This document shows positions 24,501 through 34,976 of a DNA stretch of 59,097 bases, piece after piece (position 1 is the stretch's first letter; every line of letters begins with the position of its first letter). The notes beneath the pieces were generated by a model, which saw nothing but the letters and a program-made list of their open reading frames with translations, searched no databases and was not told where the DNA came from. The position numbers were made by a program, and so were the translations under genes. This DNA is from HGM04593 sp045631205 (lineage in GTDB: Bacteria; Bacteroidota; Bacteroidia; Bacteroidales; Bacteroidaceae): assembly GCA_045631205.1 (NCBI GenBank), contig JAZQUI010000004.1, positions 1 to 59,097 on the forward strand, given 5' to 3'.

Positions 24501-25396
24501 TTAGAACCCAAATATAAGAAGAATAATCCTACCAATATCAACAAAATATCCAAAGCCTTGCTTTTAAGGTTCTTTTCGTGCAGAAGCAACGCACCAAAAA
24601 GGAATGCCACCACCACACTACCCCTGCGTATCATAGATACAACGGCTATGAGCGCACCATCTTGGGCAAGAGCCGTGAAGTAACAGAAATCGGCAGCAGC
24701 AAGAAATACAGAAATCATTGGTATACTCCAACGCCAGAAAAGTTTCTTTGAGCGTTGGGTTGAAGAAAAGAGATTCAACAGCAGGAGCAAGCCCCCCATC
24801 AGCATACACTGATAGATATTGAACCAACTTTGCACAAGTACCGGCTCGAGAGAGCGCATAAGATACTTATCGTACAAAGCACTCACTGCACCAAATATCG
24901 CTGCAAGCGCAACAAAAACCACCCATTTATTATGGGTAAAATGGATACCCTCGCGCTTGCCGCTGCGACTCAACAGAAAGACCGACAAAATAGCAATGAG
25001 AACACCCGTCCACTGATACATATTTAGTTGCTCTCCAAAAAGGAAGAGAGCACCCAAAAGCACGAGTACCGGGCGTGTCGATTGAATGGGAGAAACTATG
25101 GTTATGGGCAGGTGCTTTATACCTATATACCCGCACAACCACGAAGAGAGCACTATCACGGCTTTAAGCAGAAGAAGCAGATGTGTTGCAACACCGGCAC
25201 GGGGAACATACAATGCCCCCTCTGTTATAACACCGCAATGCGACAGCAAAATAAACGGAAGAAATATAATTGCCGAAAAGAGAGTGTTCAAGAAAAGCAC
25301 CCCGACAACGGAGTTATCTTTCAGTGATACTTTTTTGAAAAAGTCGTAACAACCCAGCAGGGCTGCCGAAACAAATGCTAAAAAAGCCCACATCAT
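24497..25396 (-). CDS. EamA/DMT-family transporter
   Basis: A 299-aa integral membrane protein with about ten hydrophobic helices in two EamA-like halves, the architecture of the drug/metabolite transporter superfamily. A membrane-proximal PIQSTRPVLVLLGALFLFGE segment matches the conserved end of the first EamA repeat. The substrate is not predictable. It overlaps truA and DUF3256 by 4 nt each. Confidence 0.88.
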   Translation of the reverse strand: MMWAFLAFVSAALLGCYDFFKKVSLKDNSVVGVLFLNTLFSAIIFLPFILLSHCGVITEGALYVPRAGVATHLLLLLKAVIVLSSWLCGYIGIKHLPITIVSPIQSTRPVLVLLGALFLFGEQLNMYQWTGVLIAILSVFLLSRSGKREGIHFTHNKWVVFVALAAIFGAVSALYDKYLMRSLEPVLVQSWFNIYQCMLMGGLLLLLNLFSSTQRSKKLFWRWSIPMISVFLAAADFCYFTALAQDGALIAVVSMIRRGSVVVAFLFGALLLHEKNLKSKALDILLILVGLFFLYLGSK

Positions 25397-26142
25397 AGGA
25401 ATATATCATTGGGGTACTTAACATCTACAAGGAACAGAGCTTCGCCAACAGCTGAATCGCCCGCCTCACCGCGCGCCTTGTTCTCTATCACCGCACGGAA
25501 ACCTTCGAGCGATAATTTACCGCGACCGACCTGCAAAAGTGTTCCCACGATGGCACGAACCATATTGCGAAGAAAGCGGTCGGCCTCAATCTCAAAAAGC
25601 CACTCACCATCACCAACCTCGCGCCACACCGCTTTTGTAACCTTGCAGTTATTGGTCTTTACATCGGTATGCAATTTGCTGAAACTTGTAAAGTCGGTAT
25701 ATTCATACAATATTTCCGCCGCACGGTTCATCAGGGCAAAATCGAGTTCCGACTGAACACGGCAAGCATATCGGCGCAAGAATGGCGATTTGCGGGTAAC
25801 CACCTTGTAGTGATATTTGCGCGACACCGCATCGAAACGCGCGTGTGCATCATCTTTAACACGACGCAACGTGCTCACTGCAATGTCGGGCGGCAGCAAA
25901 CGGTTTAGCTTATATACAAGGTGAGGCACATCCACCTCTGCTGGAAAATCGACGTGTGCAACCATAAGCGAGGCATTTACACCGGCATCGGTACGGCCGG
26001 CTCCGACAACCTGCACAGGTTCGCGCTGCAATGTAGAAAGAGCCTCCTCGAGCATCTGCTGCACCGTCACAGCATTGGGTTGCACCTGCCAACCGTGGTA
26101 AGCAGCTCCGTCGTATGAGAGATAGATAAAATAACGCGCCAT
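25393..26142 (-). CDS. truA: tRNA pseudouridine synthase A
   Basis: A 249-aa TruA, which makes pseudouridine at positions 38-40 of tRNA anticodon stems. The catalytic aspartate is D52 in GAGRTDAGVNA; the usual His after GV is Asn here. Other matches are YDGAAYHGWQ and FLRNMVRAIVGTL. Length is typical. Its start shares one base with the rsmE stop. Confidence 0.95.
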   Translation of the reverse strand: MARYFIYLSYDGAAYHGWQVQPNAVTVQQMLEEALSTLQREPVQVVGAGRTDAGVNASLMVAHVDFPAEVDVPHLVYKLNRLLPPDIAVSTLRRVKDDAHARFDAVSRKYHYKVVTRKSPFLRRYACRVQSELDFALMNRAAEILYEYTDFTSFSKLHTDVKTNNCKVTKAVWREVGDGEWLFEIEADRFLRNMVRAIVGTLLQVGRGKLSLEGFRAVIENKARGEAGDSAVGEALFLVDVKYPNDIFL

Positions 26143-26846
26143 TAAATTTCGTTTTTAAGAATAAAGGTGTGACAAGCTGCCAGGCCGGCAGTTTCGGTTC
26201 TCAAACGTGAAGAACCCAAGCTCACTGGTGTATAACCCGATTTTACTGCGAGTTCCACCTCCTCGGGGCTGAAATCGCCCTCGGGACCTATGAGAATTGT
26301 AGCATCCTCTCCCTCGCGCAAGACATCTTTCAAAAGCACGCGCTCGCTATCATCGTAACAATGGGCTATAAACTTGGCGCCTTCACGAGGCTCGGAAACG
26401 AACTTCTTGAAATCGACCATATCACCAACCTGCGGTTTTGTATATTTCAACGACTGCTTCATTGCCGAAACCACAATACGCTCTATGCGGTCGGTCTTCA
26501 CAACCTTACGTTCCGAAAAACGGCAATTCAAAAAAGTGATGGCATCGAGGCCAATCTCTGTAGCCTTCTCGGCCAACCACTCTATGCGGTCGATATTCTT
26601 TGTGGGAGCAATGGCTATATGAATGTTTCCGCACCAGCTTTTAGGTGCGGAAAGCACTTCGCGTGCCTGAACATAACAATGCTTGCCTTGTATCGAGGAT
26701 ATTTCGGCTTTATAAAGGTTACCCTTGCCGTCGGTAATGTCCAAGCAAGCCCCTACCGACAAACGCAACACGCGCAAACAATGCGCAGCCTCCTCTTCGG
26801 ACAATTCCCAACCCTCAGCAATGTCGGGTACATAAAAAAGTGCCAT
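26142..26846 (-). CDS. rsmE: 16S rRNA (uracil1498-N3)-methyltransferase
   Basis: A 234-aa RsmE of the SPOUT methyltransferase class, which methylates U1498 of 16S rRNA using SAM. The knot motifs IGPEGDFSPEEV and LGSSRLRTETAG are intact and the N-terminal PUA-like domain is present. It lies one nt after the nuclease gene. Confidence 0.95.
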   Translation of the reverse strand: MALFYVPDIAEGWELSEEEAAHCLRVLRLSVGACLDITDGKGNLYKAEISSIQGKHCYVQAREVLSAPKSWCGNIHIAIAPTKNIDRIEWLAEKATEIGLDAITFLNCRFSERKVVKTDRIERIVVSAMKQSLKYTKPQVGDMVDFKKFVSEPREGAKFIAHCYDDSERVLLKDVLREGEDATILIGPEGDFSPEEVELAVKSGYTPVSLGSSRLRTETAGLAACHTFILKNEI

Positions 26847-26847
26847 T

Positions 26848-27423
26848 TTATATTGTATCTGTGTCTGTGTTATCTTTATCCGCCACCTGGTGACGCGAAT
26901 CTATCTCCTCTTTAAGCTTCATCGCAAGCTCATAGTTTTCGTCCTCAACAGCCTTCTCCATCGCCTGACGCAATGTTGCTTCATCGACAACCGAAATAGG
27001 GAGCGATACTGCACCGTTTCCTTCGTCGCGCGCACACATTCTGTCGAGCAGTTCGTCGGTTATATAAATGGGAGCATTCTCACGCAAAGCCAATGCAATT
27101 GCATCGGAAGTGCGCGAGTCGAGAGATTTTATCATGCCGTTCTGCTCAAAAAAGATTTGCGAACAGAAAGTTCCCCCTTTTATGTCGCACACAAGCGAAT
27201 AGAGCAACTTTATGCCAAACAACGATGCAAAAGAGACAAAAAGGTCGTGGGGAAGAGGACGTGGCGGTTGCACCTTACGCAATACAAAGGCTATGGATTG
27301 CGCCTCGTTCATACCAAGAGCGACAACAATCTTGCGCAAACCGTCACGTTCACGCAGCATAAGCAGGTGAGCGCGATGGTCGGCAGCCCTGGTCATTATA
27401 TCGGTAACAACCAATTCTATCAT
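26848..27423 (-). CDS. Bifunctional nuclease (BFN) domain protein with UVR motif
   Basis: A 191-aa protein with a BFN/DUF151 domain (about residues 1-135) containing the DSRTSDAIALALRENAPIY signature. A UvrB/UvrC-type motif follows at the C-terminus (ENYELAMKLKEEIDSRH). The nuclease activity is known from plant members; the bacterial role is unclear. It lies 2 nt after the permease gene. Confidence 0.88.
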   Translation of the reverse strand: MIELVVTDIMTRAADHRAHLLMLRERDGLRKIVVALGMNEAQSIAFVLRKVQPPRPLPHDLFVSFASLFGIKLLYSLVCDIKGGTFCSQIFFEQNGMIKSLDSRTSDAIALALRENAPIYITDELLDRMCARDEGNGAVSLPISVVDEATLRQAMEKAVEDENYELAMKLKEEIDSRHQVADKDNTDTDTI

Positions 27424-27425
27424 AT

Positions 27426-28682
27426 TCAGGCCTGTTTCTTTTCTTTAAACACCAAAGCAAAAACAATGGCCACAACAAGTGCATAACCGGCGAAAATATA
27501 CCAAGCGGTGGGCCATCCTGCAAAGTCGGCGCCATTTTTTGTAAAATGGTTCACAACCTCTTGCGCCGCTATTACACCTATTGAAGCTCCGAGACCGTTT
27601 GTCATAAGCATAAAAAGGCCCTGTGCACTTGAACGCTGACTCTCGGGCACCTCTTTGTCCACGAAAAGCGAACCCGAAATGTTGAAGAAGTCGAATGCTA
27701 CACCATAAACAATCATAGATGCCACAAACAAAAGCACACCGGGCATACCGGGATCGCCAACGGCAAAGAAGCCAAAGCGCAATACCCATGCAAGCATAGC
27801 CATAAGCATCACAGGCTTAATACCGAACTTACCCAAGAAGAAGGGAATGAGAAGTATGCAAAGGGTTTCGGAAATTTGTGACAGTGAAATGAGCATATTG
27901 GTGTGCTGCACGGCAAACGTATCGGCATACTGCTGTAAAGCACCAAAGCCGGCGATAAAGCCATTGGCATAACCGTTGGAAATCTGCAAGGCACCACCCA
28001 AAAGCATTGAGAAGATGAAGAAAACAGCCATACGCTTCTGCCCGAAGAGTTTAAATGCATCAAGGCCAAAGGCTTCGGCCAGAGACTTTTTCTCACCACC
28101 CATACCAACAGGACAAGAGGGCAAAGTGAAACAATATACTGCAAGCAACAAGCCCCACGCTGCTGAGATAAAGAATTGATTAAAATCACCTTGGAAACCG
28201 GTGTAATCGACAATCCACATAGATACGATGAAACCCACTGTACCAAACACGCGAATAGGCGGGAAAGCCTTGACGGTATCAAGTTTTGCCATATCGAGCA
28301 CGGTGTATGAAACCGAGTTCGAAAGTGCAAGTGTTGGCATATAAAAAGCAACGCTTACAGTGTAGTACCAGAAGAGGTCGCCAAAAGAAACGGCATCTCC
28401 CTTTGTCATACCCATATAACCGGTAATTATCAAAAAAAGAGCTGCCATTGCGTGACAAAAAGCAAGCATTCGCTGGGCAGGCACCCAGCGGTCGGCAATA
28501 ATACCAATGATAGCGGGCATAAATATGGAAACTATACCCTGTACTGCATAAAACCAACCGATATACTCTCCCAAGCCTACGCTACCCAAATAACGCCCCA
28601 TTGATGTGAGGTAAGCACCCCAAACCGCGAACTGCAAAAAGCTCAACACCACGAGCCTCGCTTTTGTCTCAAATCCTTGCAT
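27426..28682 (-). CDS. Nucleoside:H+ symporter-type MFS permease
   Basis: A 418-aa protein with about twelve hydrophobic helices and the opening KARLVVLSFLQFAVWGAYLTSMGRYL, characteristic of the NupG/NHS nucleoside permease family of the MFS. It is the first gene of the six-gene unit ending with DUF3256, with its own -7 box at 28730. The exact nucleoside range cannot be read from the sequence. Confidence 0.9.
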   Translation of the reverse strand: MQGFETKARLVVLSFLQFAVWGAYLTSMGRYLGSVGLGEYIGWFYAVQGIVSIFMPAIIGIIADRWVPAQRMLAFCHAMAALFLIITGYMGMTKGDAVSFGDLFWYYTVSVAFYMPTLALSNSVSYTVLDMAKLDTVKAFPPIRVFGTVGFIVSMWIVDYTGFQGDFNQFFISAAWGLLLAVYCFTLPSCPVGMGGEKKSLAEAFGLDAFKLFGQKRMAVFFIFSMLLGGALQISNGYANGFIAGFGALQQYADTFAVQHTNMLISLSQISETLCILLIPFFLGKFGIKPVMLMAMLAWVLRFGFFAVGDPGMPGVLLFVASMIVYGVAFDFFNISGSLFVDKEVPESQRSSAQGLFMLMTNGLGASIGVIAAQEVVNHFTKNGADFAGWPTAWYIFAGYALVVAIVFALVFKEKKQA

Positions 28683-28729
28683 AACTATAATATTTTATGA
28701 GTTTAAATTCCTATAATCGTGTAACGATG

Positions 28730-28737
28730 CAAAAATA
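28730..28737 (-). promoter_or_regulatory. -7 box for the nucleoside permease operon
   Basis: CAAAAATA reads TATTTTTG on the minus strand (TAnnTTTG), 48 nt before the permease ATG and within the 119-nt gap after the DUF721 gene. Confidence 0.5.
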
Positions 28738-28801
28738 CTCTTTTTCATAAAAAAGGAACTAATAAAGAGGTAATATGTTCACTTTGCATCACAAAAAAAA
28801 A

Positions 28802-29092
28802 TCAACGCAAAACCATATCGGTTATTACCTGTGCTTTCACGTGTTGGTTCAACTTCTGCACTATCGCTTTGCGGTTCATAAAAAGTTCGTGACGCAACAC
28901 CGATGAGGTTAGGGTGACATACAACACCTGGTTATATATGCGCAGTTCTTTTGTATAAAAGCTCACAGCACCGCCTAGTACCTCGCCCCACGCATTCATA
29001 AGGCGATATTCGTTAAGCGGCGTTTCGAGCCCCTCTTCGCGGCACATTGCCCTCACAAGTTCTGCTATGGATTTCGTTTCTCCCCTTTTCAT
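28802..29092 (-). CDS. DUF721 (DciA-like) protein
   Basis: A 96-aa protein of the DUF721 family. Features: an N-terminal helical part with LNEYRLMNAWGEVLG and a KH-like second half (LYVTLTSSVLRHELFMNRKAIVQKLN). Relatives of this family include DciA, which assists loading of the DnaB helicase. The ATG overlaps the recF stop by 4 nt, so it is co-expressed with recF, consistent with a replication role. Confidence 0.85.
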   Translation of the reverse strand: MKRGETKSIAELVRAMCREEGLETPLNEYRLMNAWGEVLGGAVSFYTKELRIYNQVLYVTLTSSVLRHELFMNRKAIVQKLNQHVKAQVITDMVLR

Positions 29093-30195
29093 CGCTCTTT
29101 TATTAGTTCTATTCCACCCGAAACGACCTCAAAAAGTTTATACTCTCCCTGCACACAATCGAGAATATTGTCGATGTGTTCACGGTTTACATCGGTTATG
29201 AATATCTGCCCGAAACGCTCACCCGAAACAAGATTGACGATACGTTCCACACGGCGCGAGTCGAGTTTGTCAAAAATATCATCGAGCAGCAACAGAGGAA
29301 CTTCGCCACCTTTGCTGTTCAAGAAGTGGAACTGCGCTAATTTAAGAGCCACAAGGTAACTTTTATTTTGCCCCTGTGAGCCCTCTTTTTTTATAGGATA
29401 GCCACCGAGTTGCATCACAAGGTCATCGCGATGACACCCTTTGGTTGTGTGCCCCACACGACGGTCGTCGGCGCGTGAAGAGCGCAACAAGGCAGAAAGG
29501 TCATATCCGTCAAGGTCGCTACGGTAACGCAAGCTCACATTTTCACCGCCACCGGTTATAGCCGCATGGAAATCGGCAAAAACAGGTATAAGTTCCTCCA
29601 CAAAAGCCTTGCGGCCGGCATACACGCGCATCGCCTCAACCACCATCATATCCTCTATGAGAGAGAGCATCTCCGGGTCGGGTTCACGCTCGCCACGCAA
29701 AAGCACATTACGTTGCAAAAGGGCGCGATTATAACGTATCAATGCGTAAAGATACTCTTTATCATACTGAGAAATAACCACATCCATAAAACGGCGACGC
29801 TCCTCGCTGCCTCCGCCTATCAATTCATTGTCGGCAGGAGATATCATAACCAATGGTATGGTTCCTATGTGGTCGGAAAGACGCTCGTAACTTTTTTTGT
29901 TGCGCTTGAACTGTTTTTTGTCGCCACGTTTCACGCCGCAAGAGATCTCCTCCTCCATACCGCTATCGCTGCTGTAAGCACCTTGCAACATAAAGAAAGG
30001 GGCTTCGTGCGTAATATTCTGATTGTCGGAAACATTTACCGCACTTTTACAGAAGGAGAGATAATATATGGCATCAAGCAGATTTGTCTTACCCATTCCA
30101 TTACTGCCTATAAAGCAGTTTATCTTCGAAGAAAAGGCAAGCGACACATCGGCTAAATTCCTGTAATTCAGTACTGATATATTATTTATTCGCAT
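29089..30195 (-). CDS. recF: DNA replication and repair protein RecF
   Basis: A 368-aa SMC-like ATPase that loads RecA at gapped DNA. Walker A is GSNGMGKTN (residues 30-38); the QGQNKSYLVALKLAQ signature region and the Walker B LLLLDDIFDKLD are present. The frame continues upstream to 30270, but the family start MRINNISVLNYRNL and a -7 box at 30268 support the ATG at 30195. Confidence 0.95.
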   Translation of the reverse strand: MRINNISVLNYRNLADVSLAFSSKINCFIGSNGMGKTNLLDAIYYLSFCKSAVNVSDNQNITHEAPFFMLQGAYSSDSGMEEEISCGVKRGDKKQFKRNKKSYERLSDHIGTIPLVMISPADNELIGGGSEERRRFMDVVISQYDKEYLYALIRYNRALLQRNVLLRGEREPDPEMLSLIEDMMVVEAMRVYAGRKAFVEELIPVFADFHAAITGGGENVSLRYRSDLDGYDLSALLRSSRADDRRVGHTTKGCHRDDLVMQLGGYPIKKEGSQGQNKSYLVALKLAQFHFLNSKGGEVPLLLLDDIFDKLDSRRVERIVNLVSGERFGQIFITDVNREHIDNILDCVQGEYKLFEVVSGGIELIKER

Positions 30196-30267
30196 AAAAT
30201 CAAAAAAAACGAAAACCAAAGCAAGACGGGATATTGCGCAACCGGCCTTCGTGGTTATTTGCAAGCG

Positions 30268-30275
30268 CAAAGATA
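30268..30275 (-). promoter_or_regulatory. -7 box for recF-DUF721
   Basis: CAAAGATA reads TATCTTTG on the minus strand, an exact consensus match 73 nt before the recF ATG. It is back to back with the plus-strand box at 30351. Confidence 0.55.
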
Positions 30276-30350
30276 CCCAATAAAACGGAAGAATAACTCA
30301 CTAAAAAGCAAAAAAAGCACCTATTATTTTTATGCTAAACATAATTTGAT

Positions 30351-30358
30351 TATTTTTG
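30351..30358 (+). promoter_or_regulatory. -7 box for the TPR membrane protein
   Basis: TATTTTTG is an exact TAnnTTTG match 42 nt before the ATG at 30400; the -33 region is AT-rich without a clear TTG. Confidence 0.5.
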
Positions 30359-30399
30359 CGGGTGAAATTTTCGAAAAAACAAAAAAATAATATATAACT

Positions 30400-31068
30400 A
30401 TGAGCAAAACAACCAAAAACGAAGCACCCATAATAAGCGAAGAGGTGCTTTCAAAATCAGAAGCATTTATTGACAAATACAAAAATGCAATCGTAACTGC
30501 AATTGCAGCAATCGTAATAATTGTTGTAGGTGCAATGTGTTACAACACATACATCGCAGAGCCCAAAGAAAAAGAGGCAGCAGAGGCTATTTTCGCAGCT
30601 GAGGCGCTCTTTGGTGCGCAGGACTTCGAGAAAGCACTCAATGGCGACGGAGTAAACCCCGGTTTCATTCAGATTGCCGATGAGTACAGCGGTACAGCAG
30701 CCGGCAACATCGCCAATGCATACGCAGGTATGGCGCTTGCACAGCTCGCACGCTACGAGGAGGCTATCGACTATTTGAAAGCTTTTGACGGAGATGACCA
30801 GATGGTAGCTCCTGCTGCATATGGTACACTCGGTAGTTGCTACGCACAGATTGGCGATGCAGACGCTGCGATAAGCAACTACATCAAAGCTGCAAATAAA
30901 GCCAACAACGCAACTATCAGCCCCTACTACTTGTTGCAGGCAGGTATTATGTACGAGCAGCAAGGCGAGGCCGACGAAGCTGCTGAGCTTTACGAGAAGA
31001 TAAAGAACAAATATTCAACTTCTCCTTTCTCAATGGATATTGAAAAATACATCAACCGAGTAAAATAA
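30400..31068 (+). CDS. Membrane-anchored tetratricopeptide repeat protein
   Basis: A 222-aa protein with one transmembrane segment (about residues 29-50) after a short charged N-terminus. It is followed by TPR-like helical repeats (for example ANAYAGMALAQLARYEEAIDYL and YGTLGSCYAQIGDADAAISNY). The layout resembles YfgM/TPR_21 ancillary proteins that sit at the membrane facing the periplasm. A strong terminator separates it from ribH. Confidence 0.85.
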   Translation: MSKTTKNEAPIISEEVLSKSEAFIDKYKNAIVTAIAAIVIIVVGAMCYNTYIAEPKEKEAAEAIFAAEALFGAQDFEKALNGDGVNPGFIQIADEYSGTAAGNIANAYAGMALAQLARYEEAIDYLKAFDGDDQMVAPAAYGTLGSCYAQIGDADAAISNYIKAANKANNATISPYYLLQAGIMYEQQGEADEAAELYEKIKNKYSTSPFSMDIEKYINRVK

Positions 31069-31085
31069 TTTACCGAGGAACAATA

Positions 31086-31117
31086 AAAAGCAGCCTGCGG
31101 CGCAGGCTGCTTTTTTT
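31086..31117 (+). terminator. Terminator after the TPR gene
   Basis: Stem AGCAGCCTGC/GCAGGCTGCT (31089-31098/31102-31111) with a 3-nt loop is preceded by A and followed by seven T. A textbook intrinsic terminator, so ribH needs its own promoter or read-through. Confidence 0.93.
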
Positions 31118-31171
31118 AATACCATACAAAAAACGCGACAACGCGTAAGCATTACTTTATAATACATTTTT

Positions 31172-31654
31172 ATGGCAACGGAAATGCATAACCTCTCTTG
31201 CTACGATGCAGAAAAAGTAGCAGATGGCAAAGGAAGAAAAGTGGGCATAGTATATGCCGAGTGGAACAGCGACATCACATACGCTCTGCGCGACGGAGCC
31301 ATTGACACATTGGTGAAGAACGGAGTGGAGACTGAGAATATCGACACGGTGCAGGTACCCGGCAGTTTCGAACTTATATTCGGCGCATCACAAATGGTAA
31401 AGAGCGGAAAATACGATGCAGTGATAGCTATTGGTTGCGTGATAAGAGGCGACACTCCTCACTTCGACTACATATGCGAAGGAGTAACAGCTGGGCTTTC
31501 AAAACTCAATGTAGAGTACGATGTTCCCGTGATTTTCGGTCTTATTACCACAAACAACCACCTGCAAGCACAGGAACGCAGTGGCGGAAGACTTGGCAAC
31601 AAGGGCGACGAGTGCGCTGTAACAGCATTGCAGATGATGGCTGCATTCAAATAA
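31172..31654 (+). CDS. ribH: 6,7-dimethyl-8-ribityllumazine synthase
   Basis: A 160-aa lumazine synthase, the penultimate step of riboflavin synthesis. Conserved features: VYAEWNSDIT, the substrate-binding VPGSFELIFG, GCVIRGDTPHFDYIC with the catalytic histidine, and VPVIFGLITTNN. Length is typical. No FMN riboswitch is visible upstream, and the -7 box is not clear. A perfect palindrome follows it. Confidence 0.95.
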   Translation: MATEMHNLSCYDAEKVADGKGRKVGIVYAEWNSDITYALRDGAIDTLVKNGVETENIDTVQVPGSFELIFGASQMVKSGKYDAVIAIGCVIRGDTPHFDYICEGVTAGLSKLNVEYDVPVIFGLITTNNHLQAQERSGGRLGNKGDECAVTALQMMAAFK

Positions 31655-31678
31655 AACACTCATAAAAATACAATAGAC

Positions 31679-31702
31679 AAGCCCGCTCAATTGAGCGGGC
31701 TT
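31679..31702. terminator. Bidirectional terminator between ribH and rubrerythrin
   Basis: A perfect 24-bp palindrome (AAGCCCGCTCAA then its complement) lies between two convergent genes. The T-run is short and broken, so efficiency is uncertain. Confidence 0.7.
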
Positions 31703-31735
31703 GCTTGTTTATTTATTCCGATGGAAAGGAGCTTT

Positions 31736-32284
31736 TTACTTTCCAAAGTAGCGATGGAAGAGTCCTTCGAAACCTTTTCCGTGACGAGCCTCATCCTTTG
31801 CCATCTCGTGAACTGTATCGTGAATTGCATCGAGGTTAAGCTCCTTTGCACGCTTTGCGATGCGATACTTGTCGGCGCAAGCACCAGACTCTGCGTTCAT
31901 ACGCTTGTCGAGGTTTGTTTTTGTATCCCAAACAACATCACCGAGAAGTTCTGCAAACTTAGCTGCGTGCTCTGCCTCTTCCCAAGCGTAACGCTTGAAA
32001 GCCTCGGCAATTTCGGGGTAGCCCTCACGATCGGCCTGACGGCTCATTGCAAGATACATACCAACCTCTGTGCACTCACCCATAAAGTGGTTGTTAAGGT
32101 CTTTGATCATCTCATCGTCACAACCTTTTGCAACGCCTATAACGTGCTCCTGAACAAACTCTATCTTGCCATTCTCAACCATCTCATTGAATTTCTCTGC
32201 AGGAACTTTACACATAGGGCAACGCTCGGGTGCAGACTCTCCTTCGTGAATGTAACCACATACTGAACAAATGTACTTTTTCAT
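31736..32284 (-). CDS. Reverse rubrerythrin (NADH peroxidase type)
   Basis: A 182-aa protein with a rubredoxin-like Fe(Cys)4 site at the N-terminus (C6, C9, C22, C25) and a di-iron ferritin-like domain after it (E70, E73, EEAEH at 102-106, DEARH at 164-168). This domain order is that of reverse rubrerythrins, which reduce H2O2 in anaerobes. It lies 47 nt after a PerR-type regulator gene on the same strand, pointing to peroxide control. Confidence 0.93.
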   Translation of the reverse strand: MKKYICSVCGYIHEGESAPERCPMCKVPAEKFNEMVENGKIEFVQEHVIGVAKGCDDEMIKDLNNHFMGECTEVGMYLAMSRQADREGYPEIAEAFKRYAWEEAEHAAKFAELLGDVVWDTKTNLDKRMNAESGACADKYRIAKRAKELNLDAIHDTVHEMAKDEARHGKGFEGLFHRYFGK

Positions 32285-32331
32285 AATCGTAAAATTTTAA
32301 ATTGTTATTATCCTTTTTGTTTTTATTTATC

Positions 32332-32751
32332 TCATTTTTTATTCTTACACAAGGGACAAAGACCTTTCAGATAGAGCTGAGCCTCTTTAATCTCAAAACC
32401 GTTAAGCCCATCGACCATCGCCAGGAAATTGTTCTTTATTCTAAAGTCCACAATTCTGCCGCAGTCGTCGCAACGGAAATGTGCGTGCGATGATGTATCT
32501 CCATCGAAACAACGGAATGTGTCATCTATTGTAAGCATCTGCACAAGTCCCGCATCGACAAAAAGCTTCAACGTATTGTAAACCGTTGTCAGAGAAAGAG
32601 AACCAAGTTCGTCGCGCAAAGCGTCGTAAACAACATCCGCTGTGGGGTGAATGGGATTGTTCTTTACAAATTCATATATTGCCAAGCGTTGGACAGAGGG
32701 GCGGATACCCGCTTCCATCAACTCTTTTTTCAACTCTGAACGTGGAATCAT
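32332..32751 (-). CDS. perR: PerR-type Fur-family peroxide regulator
   Basis: A 139-aa Fur-family repressor. The regulatory metal site found in B. subtilis PerR is fully matched (H35, D83, H89, H91, D102, each two residues earlier than the Bacillus numbering), as are the structural zinc cysteines C94, C97, C132 and C135. The aspartate at 83 favours PerR over Fur. The start MIPRSELKKEL was chosen over an open upstream extension because the -7 box (32801) lies within that extension. It probably controls the downstream rubrerythrin. Confidence 0.88.
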   Translation of the reverse strand: MIPRSELKKELMEAGIRPSVQRLAIYEFVKNNPIHPTADVVYDALRDELGSLSLTTVYNTLKLFVDAGLVQMLTIDDTFRCFDGDTSSHAHFRCDDCGRIVDFRIKNNFLAMVDGLNGFEIKEAQLYLKGLCPLCKNKK

Positions 32752-32800
32752 TTTGTCTATCTTTTTATGTGTTTGCTGTATTTCATTTCTGAAATCATTG

Positions 32801-32833
32801 CAAATATAAAACCATTTTATATTAACCTCCAAA
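32801..32833 (-). promoter_or_regulatory. Promoter of perR-rubrerythrin
   Basis: On the minus strand TTTG (32833-32830) is followed after 21 nt by TATATTTG (32808-32801), a good match to the -33/-7 promoter. It lies about 50 nt before the perR ATG. Confidence 0.6.
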
Positions 32834-32924
32834 TTTTTCAGCTGTTTTTTTCATTTTTTTTGAAAAATTTTAGGGAGAGGGCAAGAAATGCACTAAAACG
32901 GATACTTTATTAGATGGTTCGACC

Positions 32925-32955
32925 TTGCATTTATCACTACAAAAGTTTAACTTTG
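32925..32955 (+). promoter_or_regulatory. Promoter of the ABC-F gene
   Basis: TTG (32925-32927), a 20-nt spacer and TAACTTTG (32948-32955) give one of the best -33/-7 matches in the window. The TTG start codon of the ABC-F gene follows 81 nt later. Confidence 0.65.
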
Positions 32956-33036
32956 CGGTAATTACTGCGTGGTTAAAAAAACACTATTTGCTCCGCAGCA
33001 TACACAACACAAATATAGAGATTAAAATACTACAAA

Positions 33037-34965
<1,929 letters not shown>

Positions 34966-34976
34966 AAGAGAATATA

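Noticed and set aside
31118..31171. FMN riboswitch before ribH
   Set aside because: The gap after the upstream terminator is only about 55 nt, too short for the conserved FMN element, and no conserved core is present.
32332..32751. Plain Fur or Zur regulator
   Set aside because: The complete PerR ligand set including D83, and the neighbouring rubrerythrin, favour PerR.
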